A stretch of DNA of 64,000 bases, taken from the NCBI RefSeq assembly GCF_002557795.1, contig NZ_CP023777.1, positions 434,001 to 498,000 of the forward strand. Reading direction: 5' to 3'. Under the pieces are notes generated by a model that saw only the letters and a program-made list of their open reading frames with translations, was not told the origin of the DNA and did no database searches. Within the stretch, counting starts at the first letter, position 1, and every line of letters starts with the position of its first letter. Both the position numbers and the translations under genes were made by a program. Of this stretch, positions 1 through 8,797 are shown piece after piece. This DNA is from Chitinophaga caeni. Lineage in GTDB: Bacteria; Bacteroidota; Bacteroidia; Chitinophagales; Chitinophagaceae.

Positions 1-501
1 GGATGGACGATCTACGGCACAGAAAAATGGTATGTAGATAACGGTGAGCTGGTTTGCGAAAGCGGCCCTGATAAAGAATACGGCTACCTTGGTACCGATC
101 AAAAGTTTAAAGATTTTGAACTGAGCTTACAATTCAAACAAGAAGCTGATGGCAATAGCGGCGTGTTCTTCCATTGCTCAATAGAAGGAACAAAAATCAC
201 CGGGTGGCAAGCAGAAGTAGCGCCACCGAACATGTCAACTGGCGGTATTTATGAATCTTACGGTAGGGGTTGGTTGATTAAACCTGATCCGGCTAAAGAC
301 AAATACCTGAAAATGGGTCAATGGAACAAGATGAAAGTTCGCGTTGTAGGTAATAAAGTAACCACTTGGTTGAACGGCCACGAGATGATTACTTTAGAAG
401 ATGCCAAGATCGGTTCCGTAGATGGTCAAATTGCTTTGCAAATCCATGCCGGTGGTGGTATCAAGGTTCGTTGGAAAAACATTGAAGTGGTTAAATTATA
501 A
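1..501 (+). CDS. DUF1080 (3-keto-disaccharide hydrolase-like) protein, 5'-truncated
   Basis: The reading frame is open from base 1, so the N-terminus lies outside the window; an internal Met at 163 is not the start. The visible 166 residues form the C-terminal part of a DUF1080 concanavalin-like beta-sandwich. It has the family patterns SGVFFHC (SG(I/V)-F core strand), GGIYE, KMGQWNKM before the VxxWLNGHEM strand, ALQIHAGG and a final RWKNIEV strand. Members of PF06439 act on 3-keto-glycosides made by Gfo/Idh-type oxidoreductases. Other DUF1080 genes at 7356 and 15882 support a local role in keto-sugar metabolism. The family call is strong; the substrate is unknown. Confidence 0.88.
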   Translation, partial: GWTIYGTEKWYVDNGELVCESGPDKEYGYLGTDQKFKDFELSLQFKQEADGNSGVFFHCSIEGTKITGWQAEVAPPNMSTGGIYESYGRGWLIKPDPAKDKYLKMGQWNKMKVRVVGNKVTTWLNGHEMITLEDAKIGSVDGQIALQIHAGGGIKVRWKNIEVVKL

Positions 502-604
502 TTTGAGGCATATCACACGAAAGTGTAAATCTGCATCCAACCAGAACTTTCTGCAATCCAATTACGTATTATTATACTGATGTATTTTGGATATTTCCAA
601 TAGT

Positions 605-637
605 ACAGCCGCACCTCTTTCGAAGAGATGCGGCTGT
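605..637 (+). terminator. Hairpin after the DUF1080 gene, probable terminator
   Basis: A 9-bp outer stem (ACAGCCGCA / TGCGGCTGT) and a 5-bp inner stem (CTCTT / AAGAG) are separated by one mismatch. There is no clear T-run afterwards, so this is either a weak terminator or a 3'-stabilising hairpin. Confidence 0.45.
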
Positions 638-675
638 TCCAGTCTTATGAACAACCAATGTATTAATCTATATGC

Positions 676-1362
676 ATGACCATTAGTGTGATCATACCCA
701 CATTTAATAATGCATCCAACATCAAGGACCTGATTCATGATTTGTTTGCTTCCCGGCATCCCGCTATATGCGATTTGATCGTTGTTGACGGCGGCAGCAC
801 GGATCAAACCGTCACGCTTGCTTGTGAAAGTGGCGCCAGGGCCTTGCGGTCACCCATTAAGGGCAGATCTGCGCAAATGAATTACGGCGCCGCTTTGGCG
901 CAGGGGGATATTTTCCTATTCTTACATCCCGAAGTCCGCATTTACAAAGGTTATGTTGATGATATTTTACAGTTGATGCTACATGCCGACCTGGGTTGTT
1001 TCCGGTTCAAATATCAAACGGGGAAGATCATACCTAAGATCGGGGCATGGCTTGGCAGGATAAGCGCGATCTTTAGCAATTCCGTTCGGCAAAGTTTATT
1101 TATACGCAGGAATGTTTTTGAGCAGCTGGGTGGTTTTAACAATGACAACCCTATCTTGGAAGATTATGAATTTATCCAGCGGGGCAGGGCCTATTTCAGG
1201 TTTAAGGTTATTAAAAGACCCATTATCGCTAGCAGTAAAAAATTCGATGAGCATTCTTATATCAAGGTACAATTCGTGAATTTGATCGTACTACTTATGT
1301 ACAAGACGGGCTTTCCTCAACAAAAGATCATCCAGTTTTATAAACGGAGGTTGCATAGGTAG
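676..1362 (+). CDS. Family 2 glycosyltransferase, TIGR04283-like
   Basis: A GT-A glycosyltransferase of 228 residues. The N-terminus MTISVIIPTFNNASNIKDL is the canonical GT2 nucleotide-binding strand, followed by LIVVDGGSTDQTV (first Asp motif) and KGRSAQMNYGAALAQGDIFLFLHPEVRI. The last stretch takes the place of the usual metal-binding 'LHADT' segment and reads LHPEV, so the metal ligand position is altered. ILEDYEFIQRG gives the ED acceptor motif. Short soluble GT2 proteins with 'GRSAQMN.GA' belong to the rSAM/selenodomain-associated transferase 2 group. No such partner gene is in the window, so acceptor and product are unknown. Confidence 0.85.
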   Translation: MTISVIIPTFNNASNIKDLIHDLFASRHPAICDLIVVDGGSTDQTVTLACESGARALRSPIKGRSAQMNYGAALAQGDIFLFLHPEVRIYKGYVDDILQLMLHADLGCFRFKYQTGKIIPKIGAWLGRISAIFSNSVRQSLFIRRNVFEQLGGFNNDNPILEDYEFIQRGRAYFRFKVIKRPIIASSKKFDEHSYIKVQFVNLIVLLMYKTGFPQQKIIQFYKRRLHR

Positions 1363-1368
1363 CTTCCG

Positions 1369-1509
1369 GTCGCAGTCTGGTCACGGTTGCCGCCGCCGGT
1401 CGCAGTTGCTGCCGCCCGGTCACGGTTGCCGCCGCCGGTCGCAGTTGCCGCCGCCGGTCGCGGTTGCTGCCGCCCGGTCACGGTTGCCGCCGCCGGTCGC
1501 GACCGGCGG
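1369..1509. repeat. GC-rich minisatellite, about seven 19-20 bp units
   Basis: Tandem units of the form GGTCrCrGTTGCyGCCGCC(C) run from just after the glycosyltransferase stop to the scpB stop codon. Units alternate GGTCACGG and GGTCGCAG/GGTCGCGG starts. Composition is far more GC-rich than the flanks. Open frames across it are an effect of the repeat and have no recognisable protein. Function unknown. Confidence 0.9.
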
Positions 1510-2574
1510 TCAATCATCCTCGTCATCTTCTAGGGATCTTTCTATATCTCCTTCGCGGTTATCTTCTTCCTCTTCTTCTTGTTCAGCTTCATCGTAGGCT
1601 TCCTTTTCATCGTCATCGGCATGTTCAATAAATTCGTCCAGTTCGCTGGGACGATCTTCGAAATCACCGGATTCTTCAAATTCTTCATACTCTTCGAAAT
1701 CATCCTCGTCGCTGTCATCGTCATCATCATCATCCCCGGGGATAATCGCTTCATTAGTCGGCTGACTTTCAGCGGAGAGATTCTCTTCTGTCCAAATTTC
1801 AGGCTCGTCTAACAATTCGGGATCCGGGGGCGCTGCATTTTCATCTATGGAAAGTTGCGGGAACTCGGCAGCATCATCATTTTCTAATATTATCGTTTCG
1901 GCCTCTATCCTCAATTCTCCATCATTAGACACAACGAAGCGACCGCTTTCGTCCAATTCACCATTTGCGGCATCTGCCGCTATTGCATCGCCATTCCCGT
2001 CAATCAGGGTGGGCTGGATTAAATCTTCGTCGAATACTTCTTTCAATTTAGGCAGATCATCAGGCGAGTTGAGCCCGAAATAGTCCATAAATGCTTTAGA
2101 AGTGCTATATAACAATGGTTTTCCAGGCAATTCCTCACTCCTTCCTGAAATCACGATCAGATCCTTTTCCAATAACTTTTGAATAGAATAATCAGTGCTT
2201 ACCCCGCGGATATACTCAATTTCACCCTTAGAAATCGGCTGGCGGTAAGCCACGATCGCCAAAGTCTCCAAAGCCGCTGTAGATAATCGCTTCAAGAATT
2301 TTTCACCATTTAATTGAGCTACCGTTTGATAATATTCCTTTTTGGTAAGGAACTGGTAGCCACCACCGCTTTCCCTTATTTCGAAGGCATAGAATTCACT
2401 ATTATATTTTTCTTTGATCGCTTCAATGGCAGTTTCCACCTGTTCGTTGGTGGCGCGATCTTCCAAGAAAGCCATGGCATTGTTCAACAGTTCCGAGATT
2501 TCCGGTACTGGCAATGGCCTGTCAGCCGCAAAAATGAGGGCTTCAACATGGGGAATTAATTGTGAAATTTCCAT
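1510..2574 (-). CDS. scpB: Segregation and condensation protein B with long acidic tail
   Basis: ScpB is the winged-helix subunit of the SMC-ScpA-ScpB condensin complex acting in chromosome segregation. Residues 1-182 hold the two winged-helix domains with the hallmark ETLAIVAYRQPISKGEIEYIRG near 103-124 and GRSEELPGKPLLYSTSKAFMDYFGL near 144-168. The usual protein ends around residue 180-210. Here about 170 more residues follow, and the last ~80 are almost entirely Asp/Glu, including a run of seven Asp. No scpA is adjacent. The stop codon touches the GC minisatellite. The gene is read away from atpG's terminator. The identification is secure; the role of the tail is unknown. Confidence 0.95.
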   Translation of the reverse strand: MEISQLIPHVEALIFAADRPLPVPEISELLNNAMAFLEDRATNEQVETAIEAIKEKYNSEFYAFEIRESGGGYQFLTKKEYYQTVAQLNGEKFLKRLSTAALETLAIVAYRQPISKGEIEYIRGVSTDYSIQKLLEKDLIVISGRSEELPGKPLLYSTSKAFMDYFGLNSPDDLPKLKEVFDEDLIQPTLIDGNGDAIAADAANGELDESGRFVVSNDGELRIEAETIILENDDAAEFPQLSIDENAAPPDPELLDEPEIWTEENLSAESQPTNEAIIPGDDDDDDDSDEDDFEEYEEFEESGDFEDRPSELDEFIEHADDDEKEAYDEAEQEEEEEDNREGDIERSLEDDEDD

Positions 2575-2613
2575 AATCGCCGATTAAGAAGGTTATACGA
2601 TATTATGCTTCTA

Positions 2614-2651
2614 AAAAAAGAGGTCAAAGACTAAGTTACAGTCTTTGACCT
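2614..2651 (-). terminator. Rho-independent terminator of atpG
   Basis: A perfect 12-bp stem (AGGTCAAAGACT at 2621-2632 with 2640-2651) has a 7-nt loop. On the minus strand it is followed by C and seven T (2613-2619), directly downstream of the atpG stop. Confidence 0.9.
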
Positions 2652-2703
2652 TCTCTAAAAAATATAAAATAAAGTATGTTGATTTCTTGTGAAAAACCCT
2701 GCA

Positions 2704-3588
2704 TTATGCTTCGAGGGCAGCAGCGCCACTAACGATCTCGGTAAGTTCTGTAGTGATCGCGGCCTGGCGGGCACGGTTGTAAGAGATTTTGAGCGTGCGC
2801 AACAATTCGTTGGCATTCTCTGAAGCCTTATCCATCGCCGTCATACGGGCACCATGCTCGGAAGCATGCGAATCTAATACCGCTTTAAAGAATTGTGTAT
2901 TCAAGATTTTAGGCATCAATTCTTCGATCAAGGTATCTTTTTCAGGTTCGAAGATAAAATCGGCTTTTAAACCGCTATTGCTTTCATTTTCAACCTTTGC
3001 GATCGGCAAGAATTGTTCTGCAACGTATTCTTGCGTGGCAGCGTTGATGAACTGGCTATAAATAATTTCTACGGCATCGTATTTACCGGAAACAAAGCCG
3101 TTCATAGCAGTTGTAGCTGCATCTTTTACAGCATCGAAGGTAAGATCGGTAAAGATCGTCCAATGGCTATCTACAACGGTGTAACCGTTCTTAGTAAAGT
3201 GCTCGTAAGCCTTTTTACCGATTGGCATTACATCTACTTGACCTTTAGCGAATTGAGCGGCGTATTTATCACGGATCACCTGTTTTCCCAACTTGATTAA
3301 GTTGGTATTAAAAGCGCCGCACAAGCCCCTGTCTGAAGTAATCACCACCACCAACACATTTTCAACGGCTCTTTCCGCAGCTAACGCGCTATTGATAGAA
3401 CCTTCGCTATTGCTGACAATGTTTTGCAACATTTCCTGCAATTTTACAGCATAAGGGCGCATTTGCGTAATGGCATCTTGTGCACGTTTCAACTTAGCGG
3501 CACTTACCATTTTCATGGCCTTAGTGATCTGCTGCGTACTTTGAATGGATTTTATACGATTACGAACCTCTTTAAGTTGTCCAGACAT
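2704..3588 (-). CDS. atpG: F1Fo ATP synthase gamma subunit
   Basis: The central rotor shaft of F1 ATPase, 294 residues (normal length). The start MSGQLKEVRNRIKSIQSTQQITKAMKMVSAAKL is the conserved N-terminal coiled-coil helix. The C-terminus carries the matching ASENANELLRTLKISYNRARQAAITTELTEIVSGAAAL helix that contacts the alpha/beta ring. The middle has VVVITSDRGLCGAFNTN. The gene is monocistronic here: its own terminator lies downstream and a glycosidase gene, not atpA, lies upstream. Separation from atpA is unusual, since atpA-atpG adjacency is common. The identification is secure. Confidence 0.97.
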   Translation of the reverse strand: MSGQLKEVRNRIKSIQSTQQITKAMKMVSAAKLKRAQDAITQMRPYAVKLQEMLQNIVSNSEGSINSALAAERAVENVLVVVITSDRGLCGAFNTNLIKLGKQVIRDKYAAQFAKGQVDVMPIGKKAYEHFTKNGYTVVDSHWTIFTDLTFDAVKDAATTAMNGFVSGKYDAVEIIYSQFINAATQEYVAEQFLPIAKVENESNSGLKADFIFEPEKDTLIEELMPKILNTQFFKAVLDSHASEHGARMTAMDKASENANELLRTLKISYNRARQAAITTELTEIVSGAAALEA

Positions 3589-3636
3589 ATTCTTTTAAAT
3601 ATTTATAAGGCGATATTTCGCCCCTCAATTTGGCTG

Positions 3637-3644
3637 CAAAGGTA
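3637..3644 (-). promoter_or_regulatory. Bacteroidota -7 element before atpG
   Basis: On the minus strand the sequence reads TACCTTTG, a full match to TAnnTTTG, about 50 nt upstream of the atpG start. No TTG is seen at the ideal -33 distance, so only the -7 half is supported. Confidence 0.5.
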
Positions 3645-3756
3645 AGTAAAGGCAGCTTAATTTGAAAATGAATATCAATGAAAATTATAGAAAGATTTAA
3701 ACACTGATAACCAACGAATTACAAATAATATATTGCAGCCAGTTCCCGGTTATTTA

Positions 3757-5844
3757 CTAATGTACTACCGGGAATTCGGTAACTCTCAAGGTAGTACAAC
3801 CGTAAGGCACCAGGGTAATCTCCTGTTCAGCCCCTTCGGTTGCTACGAAAGGCATAGGTAATGGCCCCGGCATATTATTATAGATCGTCCAAGAAGGAAT
3901 TTTCTTCGCTTTAGCTACCAGGTGGATGGGCGCACCGCTTAAATTCCACGGATATTGATCTCCCGGTATGTCTTTCTTAACAACTTCGAAGCTGGTATTG
4001 GGCGACTGGATCGCTTTTTCAACTAAACCATAATTCCAATCATTGCCCGGCAGCACTTCAAAATATTCCCCGTATTCATCATCATGATGTTTCTGCCAAT
4101 GCTCTTCTATTTTAAGTGCATATACTAGTGGACCGCGTTCTACTGCGACCGACTGCTCTGCCCAACGGCTAATTTCAATATCCATCGGGAACGTGACATT
4201 CACGATATCACCATCTTTCCAAAGACGGTTCAATTTAAGGATTGTACCCCTTTGTGCAATCTGTTCAATCGGCTTACCGTTTATTGAAACCCTTACTTTC
4301 TTTGCCCAGGTAGGTATGCGCAGGTGTAAAGGAAAAATTACGTCCTTGCGAGTGTTCACTTTAAAGCTAACCTGGTCATCAAATGGATATTGCGTTTCTT
4401 CTACGACCCTGATTTTTTGTCCGCCGGGTAATGTCGTATTAAGTTCACTGGGGCCATAAATCAAGGCGGCCACTCCACCATCCGCGGTTTGATACCATAG
4501 GTTTTGTACTAATTTAGGCCAGCCCTGGTGCATATTGGCGGTACAGCATGTATAACCGGTCAATAAGCCGTAAACCAGGTCCGTAGCTTTGTGTGAATTA
4601 TCCTCGAAAAAATTCCTTTTCGTTTTGGTAATCATCACCTGGTTAGCAGATTGGAAGTACTGCCTGTAGTTAAAATCATCTGTTGCCTGTGTCGGCATAG
4701 CATTGTAGGCTATTTTTTCCACCTGGTCGGCAAATGAAACGTCGCCTGTAACGGGCAACATGCTTTCCAAGGAGAACAGCATTTCCACGATGGAGCAAAA
4801 CTCAATACCTTGCGTAGGGGCATTACCATGCAAAGGTTCATCGCCGCCGTACATACCTTGTGCTTGCCCGTGGAATAGCCTGATGTCTTTCAATGCGCGC
4901 TTTACAGCCGTGATATAAATTGAATCGGGATCTTGCTGGTAGTAAATCACCGGTGTTTTTAATCCCTGGGCAAAGTTTACGCAATGGAAGCTTTGAAGCT
5001 GCCCTACATGCATTTGCCGGGTAATTCTTTTATCGTAAGGATAAGAGTTCCGGATATTATAAGGATATAAATGCGATAGATCGGCCGAAGCTTTCGGAAA
5101 GGCATTCATAAAAATATCCGTATAAGGATATGTTTGTTCGTACAAGAGTGTCCCCAGGTCCAACAAATACTTTTCCCCGGTAATGTTGTACAGCCAGTAC
5201 ACTACCATCAAGTTATCAGCACCCCTGCGGTTCGCCCAAAAGCTCCAGGTGTCCAAGGGTTTTTGGGGTAATGTTTCCAATTGGTATTTGAAATATTTGG
5301 ATAAAGCCTTGATCACTTTTTTATCCCCGGTAGCCTCATAATATTGTTTCAACACTTTCAGCATCACCATGCGCGGCCACCAGTCTTCCGCGGGCTCTTT
5401 TTGTAATCCCGGCTCATAAGCAGTTTTCTCCTTGGGTGGTAAAGGGCCGATATATCCATCCTTGCGCTGATGTTCTAATGTCCAGTCAACCCAATGTTGT
5501 ACTTTTTCTTGCAAGGCTTTATCATTTGTAAGATAAGCCAGTGGCAGCAAACCATCGATCCAATAAGGGCCACGCTCCCAGGCATCGCCATCGCCGCCTA
5601 ACCAAGCATTCCTGGAACCGACTACTTCGGCATAACGTTCGTCGAGGTGACCGGTCATCCCCGATTTCATCCGGTTCAACTGTTCTTCTAACCAACCATG
5701 CGCTTTAATTTGCCCCAGGGGTAATTCCATGTAAGGATTTTGATGTAAGGGTGCGCGGTTTTGTATTTGTGCCCTGGCCGTAATCGTAAATAAACCAAGT
5801 ATCAAACTGCTACTTAGGATGCATATAAAGGCATGTTTTCTCAT
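3757..5844 (-). CDS. GH127-type (DUF1680) glycoside hydrolase, exported
   Basis: A beta-L-arabinofuranosidase-like enzyme. Start chosen at the second of two adjacent Met codons (5844; 5847 is equally possible) because MRKHAFICILSSSLILGLFTITARAQ is a clean signal peptide; a longer open frame to 5898 would bury it. The (alpha/alpha)6 barrel begins around NPYMELPLGQIKAHGWL. The Zn-thiolate catalytic set of the family is present: Glu and Cys in GIEFCSIVEM (about E348 and C350) and the double Cys in GYTCCTANMHQGWPKL (about C433/C434). In GH127 the second-site Cys is the nucleophile. C-terminal beta-sandwiches follow. The exact sugar is not readable. It stands alone between atpG and a mobile repeat. 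Confidence 0.88.
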   Translation of the reverse strand: MRKHAFICILSSSLILGLFTITARAQIQNRAPLHQNPYMELPLGQIKAHGWLEEQLNRMKSGMTGHLDERYAEVVGSRNAWLGGDGDAWERGPYWIDGLLPLAYLTNDKALQEKVQHWVDWTLEHQRKDGYIGPLPPKEKTAYEPGLQKEPAEDWWPRMVMLKVLKQYYEATGDKKVIKALSKYFKYQLETLPQKPLDTWSFWANRRGADNLMVVYWLYNITGEKYLLDLGTLLYEQTYPYTDIFMNAFPKASADLSHLYPYNIRNSYPYDKRITRQMHVGQLQSFHCVNFAQGLKTPVIYYQQDPDSIYITAVKRALKDIRLFHGQAQGMYGGDEPLHGNAPTQGIEFCSIVEMLFSLESMLPVTGDVSFADQVEKIAYNAMPTQATDDFNYRQYFQSANQVMITKTKRNFFEDNSHKATDLVYGLLTGYTCCTANMHQGWPKLVQNLWYQTADGGVAALIYGPSELNTTLPGGQKIRVVEETQYPFDDQVSFKVNTRKDVIFPLHLRIPTWAKKVRVSINGKPIEQIAQRGTILKLNRLWKDGDIVNVTFPMDIEISRWAEQSVAVERGPLVYALKIEEHWQKHHDDEYGEYFEVLPGNDWNYGLVEKAIQSPNTSFEVVKKDIPGDQYPWNLSGAPIHLVAKAKKIPSWTIYNNMPGPLPMPFVATEGAEQEITLVPYGCTTLRVTEFPVVH

Positions 5845-6010
5845 CATTATAACGCGAGTTGAAGTCTTTTGAAAAAGCGGATTCACAGATGGGTTCAAGG
5901 GTTTTCCATCATTACAGATTAAAAATAATACATAGGTTAGTTAATGTCAACTTCGGTCAGCTTTTATCATTAAATCAATTGATAAGCGGAAAATCGGCAA
6001 TATTTAAATT

Positions 6011-6319
6011 CATTGTTGTCCGACTAAATTTTAACCGGGGAGCAATTTGATCCCTCAATAGTTCGATTCAATGTTCATCTGCTTGTTTCTTGTACTTTTT
6101 TGCTTGCCCAAAAAAGGGCACAAATTGGCCATTACGGCCACCAATTTGATCGCTCGATCTGGCCTTTCTACTACTGTATGGCCAAGCTACCCTTCGCTAT
6201 CAACGGTGCGAAGTTCCACGGTTCTCTTGGCGGGTGGTGAATGTATCATCCTTCGCTTATATCCTTGACCAGGTAAGGAATTCAAGTACCTTTAAAGCAT
6301 TTTTAGCCGGACAACAATG
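6011..6319 (+). mobile_element. MITE-like non-autonomous element, copy 1
   Basis: A 309-bp element bounded by 18-bp terminal inverted repeats (CATTGTTGTCCGACTAAA at 6011-6028; its complement with one mismatch at 6302-6319). It is flanked by a perfect 9-bp direct repeat ATTTAAATT (6002-6010 and 6320-6328), which is a target-site duplication. A second, almost identical copy lies in reverse orientation at 42682-43000. Internal palindromes include CAAATTGG / CCAATTTG around 6120-6148. No transposase is encoded; a 65-codon open frame inside recurs in copy 2 and looks incidental. Confidence 0.9.
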
Positions 6320-6329
6320 ATTTAAATTT

Positions 6330-6364
6330 ATAAAAAATCCCGGCCATGATCCTAGCCGGGATTT
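6330..6364 (-). terminator. Terminator of the DJ-1/PfpI gene
   Basis: A 10-bp stem AAATCCCGGC (6335-6344) / GCCGGGATTT (6355-6364) with a 10-nt loop. On the minus strand it runs into a T-tract. It sits directly downstream of the gene ending at 6386. Confidence 0.88.
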
Positions 6365-6385
6365 CTAGCACTTACCCTTAGGGAA

Positions 6386-6967
6386 TTATAAGATGATCTG
6401 CGTGCCGAGTACTTTTAAAAATTCCGCGATCCATTGCGGATGCCCCGGCCAAGCAGGTGAAGTTACCAGGTTGCCGTCTACCACCGCTTCGCTGGCATTT
6501 ACAGATTCATATTTCCCTCCGGCCATAGTAACTTCGGGACCAACCGCGGGATATGCGGTTAAAGTTCTTCCCCTTACAACATCCGCCGCCGTTAATATCT
6601 GGATGCCGTGGCAAATGGCGGCGATGGGTTTGTTCTTTTCCGCGAAGTGTTTTACAAATTCAATCACCTTTTTATCCAGTCTTAAATACTCTGGAGCGCG
6701 GCCACCAGCTAATACGATCGCGTCATATTCTTCCACTTTAACATCTGAAAAAGTGGTATTCAAGACGAAGAAATGTCCCGGCTTCTCGCTGTAGGTTTGG
6801 TCGCCTTCGAAGTCGTGAATAGCGGTAATAACCTTTTCACCGGCGGCTTTACCCGGGCAAACAGCATGCACATCATGACCTACCATTTGCAGCATTTGAA
6901 AGGGCACCATGGTTTCGTAATCCTCGGCGTAATCGCCGGTCAGAAACAAGATCTTTTTTTGAGCCAT
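6386..6967 (-). CDS. DJ-1/PfpI family protein (class I glutamine amidotransferase-like)
   Basis: Start chosen at 6967 ([20 protein letters not shown]) because the Rossmann first strand follows at once; the longer frame to 7009 adds a non-family leader. Features of the superfamily: the Glu of DYAEDYE near residue 12-15, the [14 protein letters not shown] loop, and the nucleophile elbow [12 protein letters not shown] with the reactive Cys. [20 protein letters not shown] closes the fold. Relatives are proteases, deglycases or hydratases, and which applies here cannot be read. Monocistronic, with a clear terminator. Confidence 0.88.
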   Translation of the reverse strand: MAQKKILFLTGDYAEDYETMVPFQMLQMVGHDVHAVCPGKAAGEKVITAIHDFEGDQTYSEKPGHFFVLNTTFSDVKVEEYDAIVLAGGRAPEYLRLDKKVIEFVKHFAEKNKPIAAICHGIQILTAADVVRGRTLTAYPAVGPEVTMAGGKYESVNASEAVVDGNLVTSPAWPGHPQWIAEFLKVLGTQIIL

Positions 6968-7186
6968 TGTAAGATATTTTAAATGTTGTGGAATCCCGGT
7001 TATTAACAATTCTTTCGTAGATTAGGTTAACGGCATATGAATTTACTAAATTGCACCCAGCTACCCGTTGAAGGAAACATATCTTCACAAAACCTTCACA
7101 TCTGCCGGGAAGCCGTTCAATTCAGACCGTTCATCAATAAAAATCATCATTCAACAAAAACGGCTACCATTCTAGCTTTTATAAAA

Positions 7187-7202
7187 TTGCAAACGATTGC
7201 AA
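7187..7202 (+). promoter_or_regulatory. LacI-type operator upstream of the double-DUF1080 gene
   Basis: TTGCAAACGATTGCAA is a quasi-palindrome with a central CG, the geometry of LacI/PurR-family operators. It lies about 150 nt upstream of the start at 7356. The same consensus, TTGCAA-N-CG-N-TTGCAA, occurs at 54716-54731 before a Gfo/Idh oxidoreductase. No other feature is seen in the 7010-7355 gap. Confidence 0.6.
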
Positions 7203-7355
7203 TTTATTCGGAATGTTCTTATATTGCGGTTAGATTAATTTACGAAATAAAGTCCTCGGTATTGGGGGATTACCTGGACTATCTTAAAATATTACACCAT
7301 CGACCGGCTATGTTATATTCCCCGTATAACAGGAATGCCAACAAAATTTCAGTTA

Positions 7356-8714
7356 ATGAAAAAATACATCCTGCTTGGTGCAGCTCTAATGGTTGCCCTG
7401 GGTACCACGGCCCAACAAGCAAAATGGACATCACTATTCAACGGAAAAAACTTGGATGGTTGGAAAAAACTGGGCGGGAAGGCCACCTACGTTGTGCAAA
7501 ACAACGAAATCATCGGTAAAACCGTCACCGGGACACCTAATACTTTCCTTGCTACGGAGAAAGACTACGGGGATTTTATCCTGGAGTTGGAATATAAATT
7601 GGATCAAGACTTTAACTCGGGCATACAGTTCCGTAGCCAAAGTAAAGCCGATTATCAAAATGGCCGCGTATTCGGTTATCAAATGGAGATTGATCCTTCC
7701 AGCAGGCGTTGGAGTGGAGGTGTGTACGAAGAAGGCCGCCGCGGTTGGTTGTACCCATTAGACTTGAATCCCGTGGCACAAAATGCTTACAAACCGGGTC
7801 AATGGAATAAATACCGTATCGAATGTAAAGGTAGCACCATCCGTACTTTTATTAACGGTGTTCCCGCTGCACACGTGATCGATGAGGAATTACCCAGCGG
7901 CTTTATCGCTTTGCAAGTACACGGTATCGGGAACCATAAATCTGACGAAGGGAAAACGATCCGCTGGAGAAACATCCGTATCATCGAAAATCCCGGCGCA
8001 TCACAATTCAGTCCTTTAGATGATATTTATGTTGTCAATAATATACCTAACAATATTTCTGCACAGGAAGCTAAAAATGGTTACCGCTTATTATGGGATG
8101 GCAAATCAAGCAAGGGTTGGAGAGGCGCTTATAAAGATGCCTTCCCCGCTAAAGGCTGGAGTATCAAGGATGGTATCCTGAGCGTATTGGCCAGTGATGG
8201 TGCAGAGTCAACCAACGGTGGTGATATCGTAACTAATGAACAGTTCGCGGCATTCGATTTGGAGTTTGACTTCAAGTTAACAGAAGGCGCCAACAGCGGT
8301 GTTAAATATTTTGTTACAGAAAGCGAGAACAATAGCGGTTCGGCCATCGGTTTGGAGTACCAAATTCTTGATGATGCGAAGCACCCGGATGCGAAATTAG
8401 GCGCCGTAGGTAACCGTACCTTGGCATCACTTTATGACCTGATACCGTCCATGCATTTCACGAACTCGCACAAAGCTGTAGGTGAATGGAATCACGGTAG
8501 GGTGGTAGTTTATCCTGACAACCGCGTGGAGCATTGGTTGAATGGGCACAAGGTAGTGAGTTATGTACGTGGCGATAATATCTACAAGGCCTTGGTAGCC
8601 CGCAGTAAATATGCGAAGTGGCCGAATTTCGGCATGGCCAGAACCGGGCATATCTTGCTGCAAGATCATGGTAATGCGGTAAGCTTTAAAAGTATTAAGA
8701 TTAAAGTTTTATAA
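7356..8714 (+). CDS. Exported protein with two DUF1080 domains
   Basis: Start placed at 7356 ([21 protein letters not shown]), a good signal peptide; a 21-nt upstream extension to 7335 is not needed. Domain 1 spans about residues 22-210 ([18 protein letters not shown], then GIQFRSQ, GYQMEID, RGWLYP, RWRNIRI). Domain 2 spans about 240-452 ([56 protein letters not shown]-like ILLQDHGN). Each domain is a complete 3-keto-disaccharide hydrolase-like sandwich. Known DUF1080 proteins cleave 3-keto-glycosides; a two-domain version suggests bidentate binding or two specificities. It likely acts in the periplasm under the LacI-type site upstream. Confidence 0.9.
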   Translation: MKKYILLGAALMVALGTTAQQAKWTSLFNGKNLDGWKKLGGKATYVVQNNEIIGKTVTGTPNTFLATEKDYGDFILELEYKLDQDFNSGIQFRSQSKADYQNGRVFGYQMEIDPSSRRWSGGVYEEGRRGWLYPLDLNPVAQNAYKPGQWNKYRIECKGSTIRTFINGVPAAHVIDEELPSGFIALQVHGIGNHKSDEGKTIRWRNIRIIENPGASQFSPLDDIYVVNNIPNNISAQEAKNGYRLLWDGKSSKGWRGAYKDAFPAKGWSIKDGILSVLASDGAESTNGGDIVTNEQFAAFDLEFDFKLTEGANSGVKYFVTESENNSGSAIGLEYQILDDAKHPDAKLGAVGNRTLASLYDLIPSMHFTNSHKAVGEWNHGRVVVYPDNRVEHWLNGHKVVSYVRGDNIYKALVARSKYAKWPNFGMARTGHILLQDHGNAVSFKSIKIKVL

Positions 8715-8768
8715 TCATACCTTTTTTGAAATAGTAGTACTATTTCATTGTTCACTGTTTTTCATTTG

Positions 8769-8796
8769 CATCCCGATTCTTCGGGATGTTTTTTTT
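8769..8796 (+). terminator. Terminator of the double-DUF1080 gene
   Basis: An 8-bp stem CATCCCGA / TCGGGATG with a TTCT loop is followed by eight T. A classic Rho-independent terminator. Confidence 0.93.
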
Positions 8797-8797
8797 G

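Noticed and set aside
1369-1509. CRISPR array
   Set aside because: Units are contiguous without unique spacers.
1338-1597. Open frames across the GC repeat (Gly/Asn/Arg/Asp- or Pro-rich peptides)
   Set aside because: They follow from the repeat period and lack any family feature; they also overlap scpB.
6071-6268. 65-codon ORF in the mobile element, also seen as 62 codons in copy 2
   Set aside because: It is conserved only because the element is; it has no transposase features.
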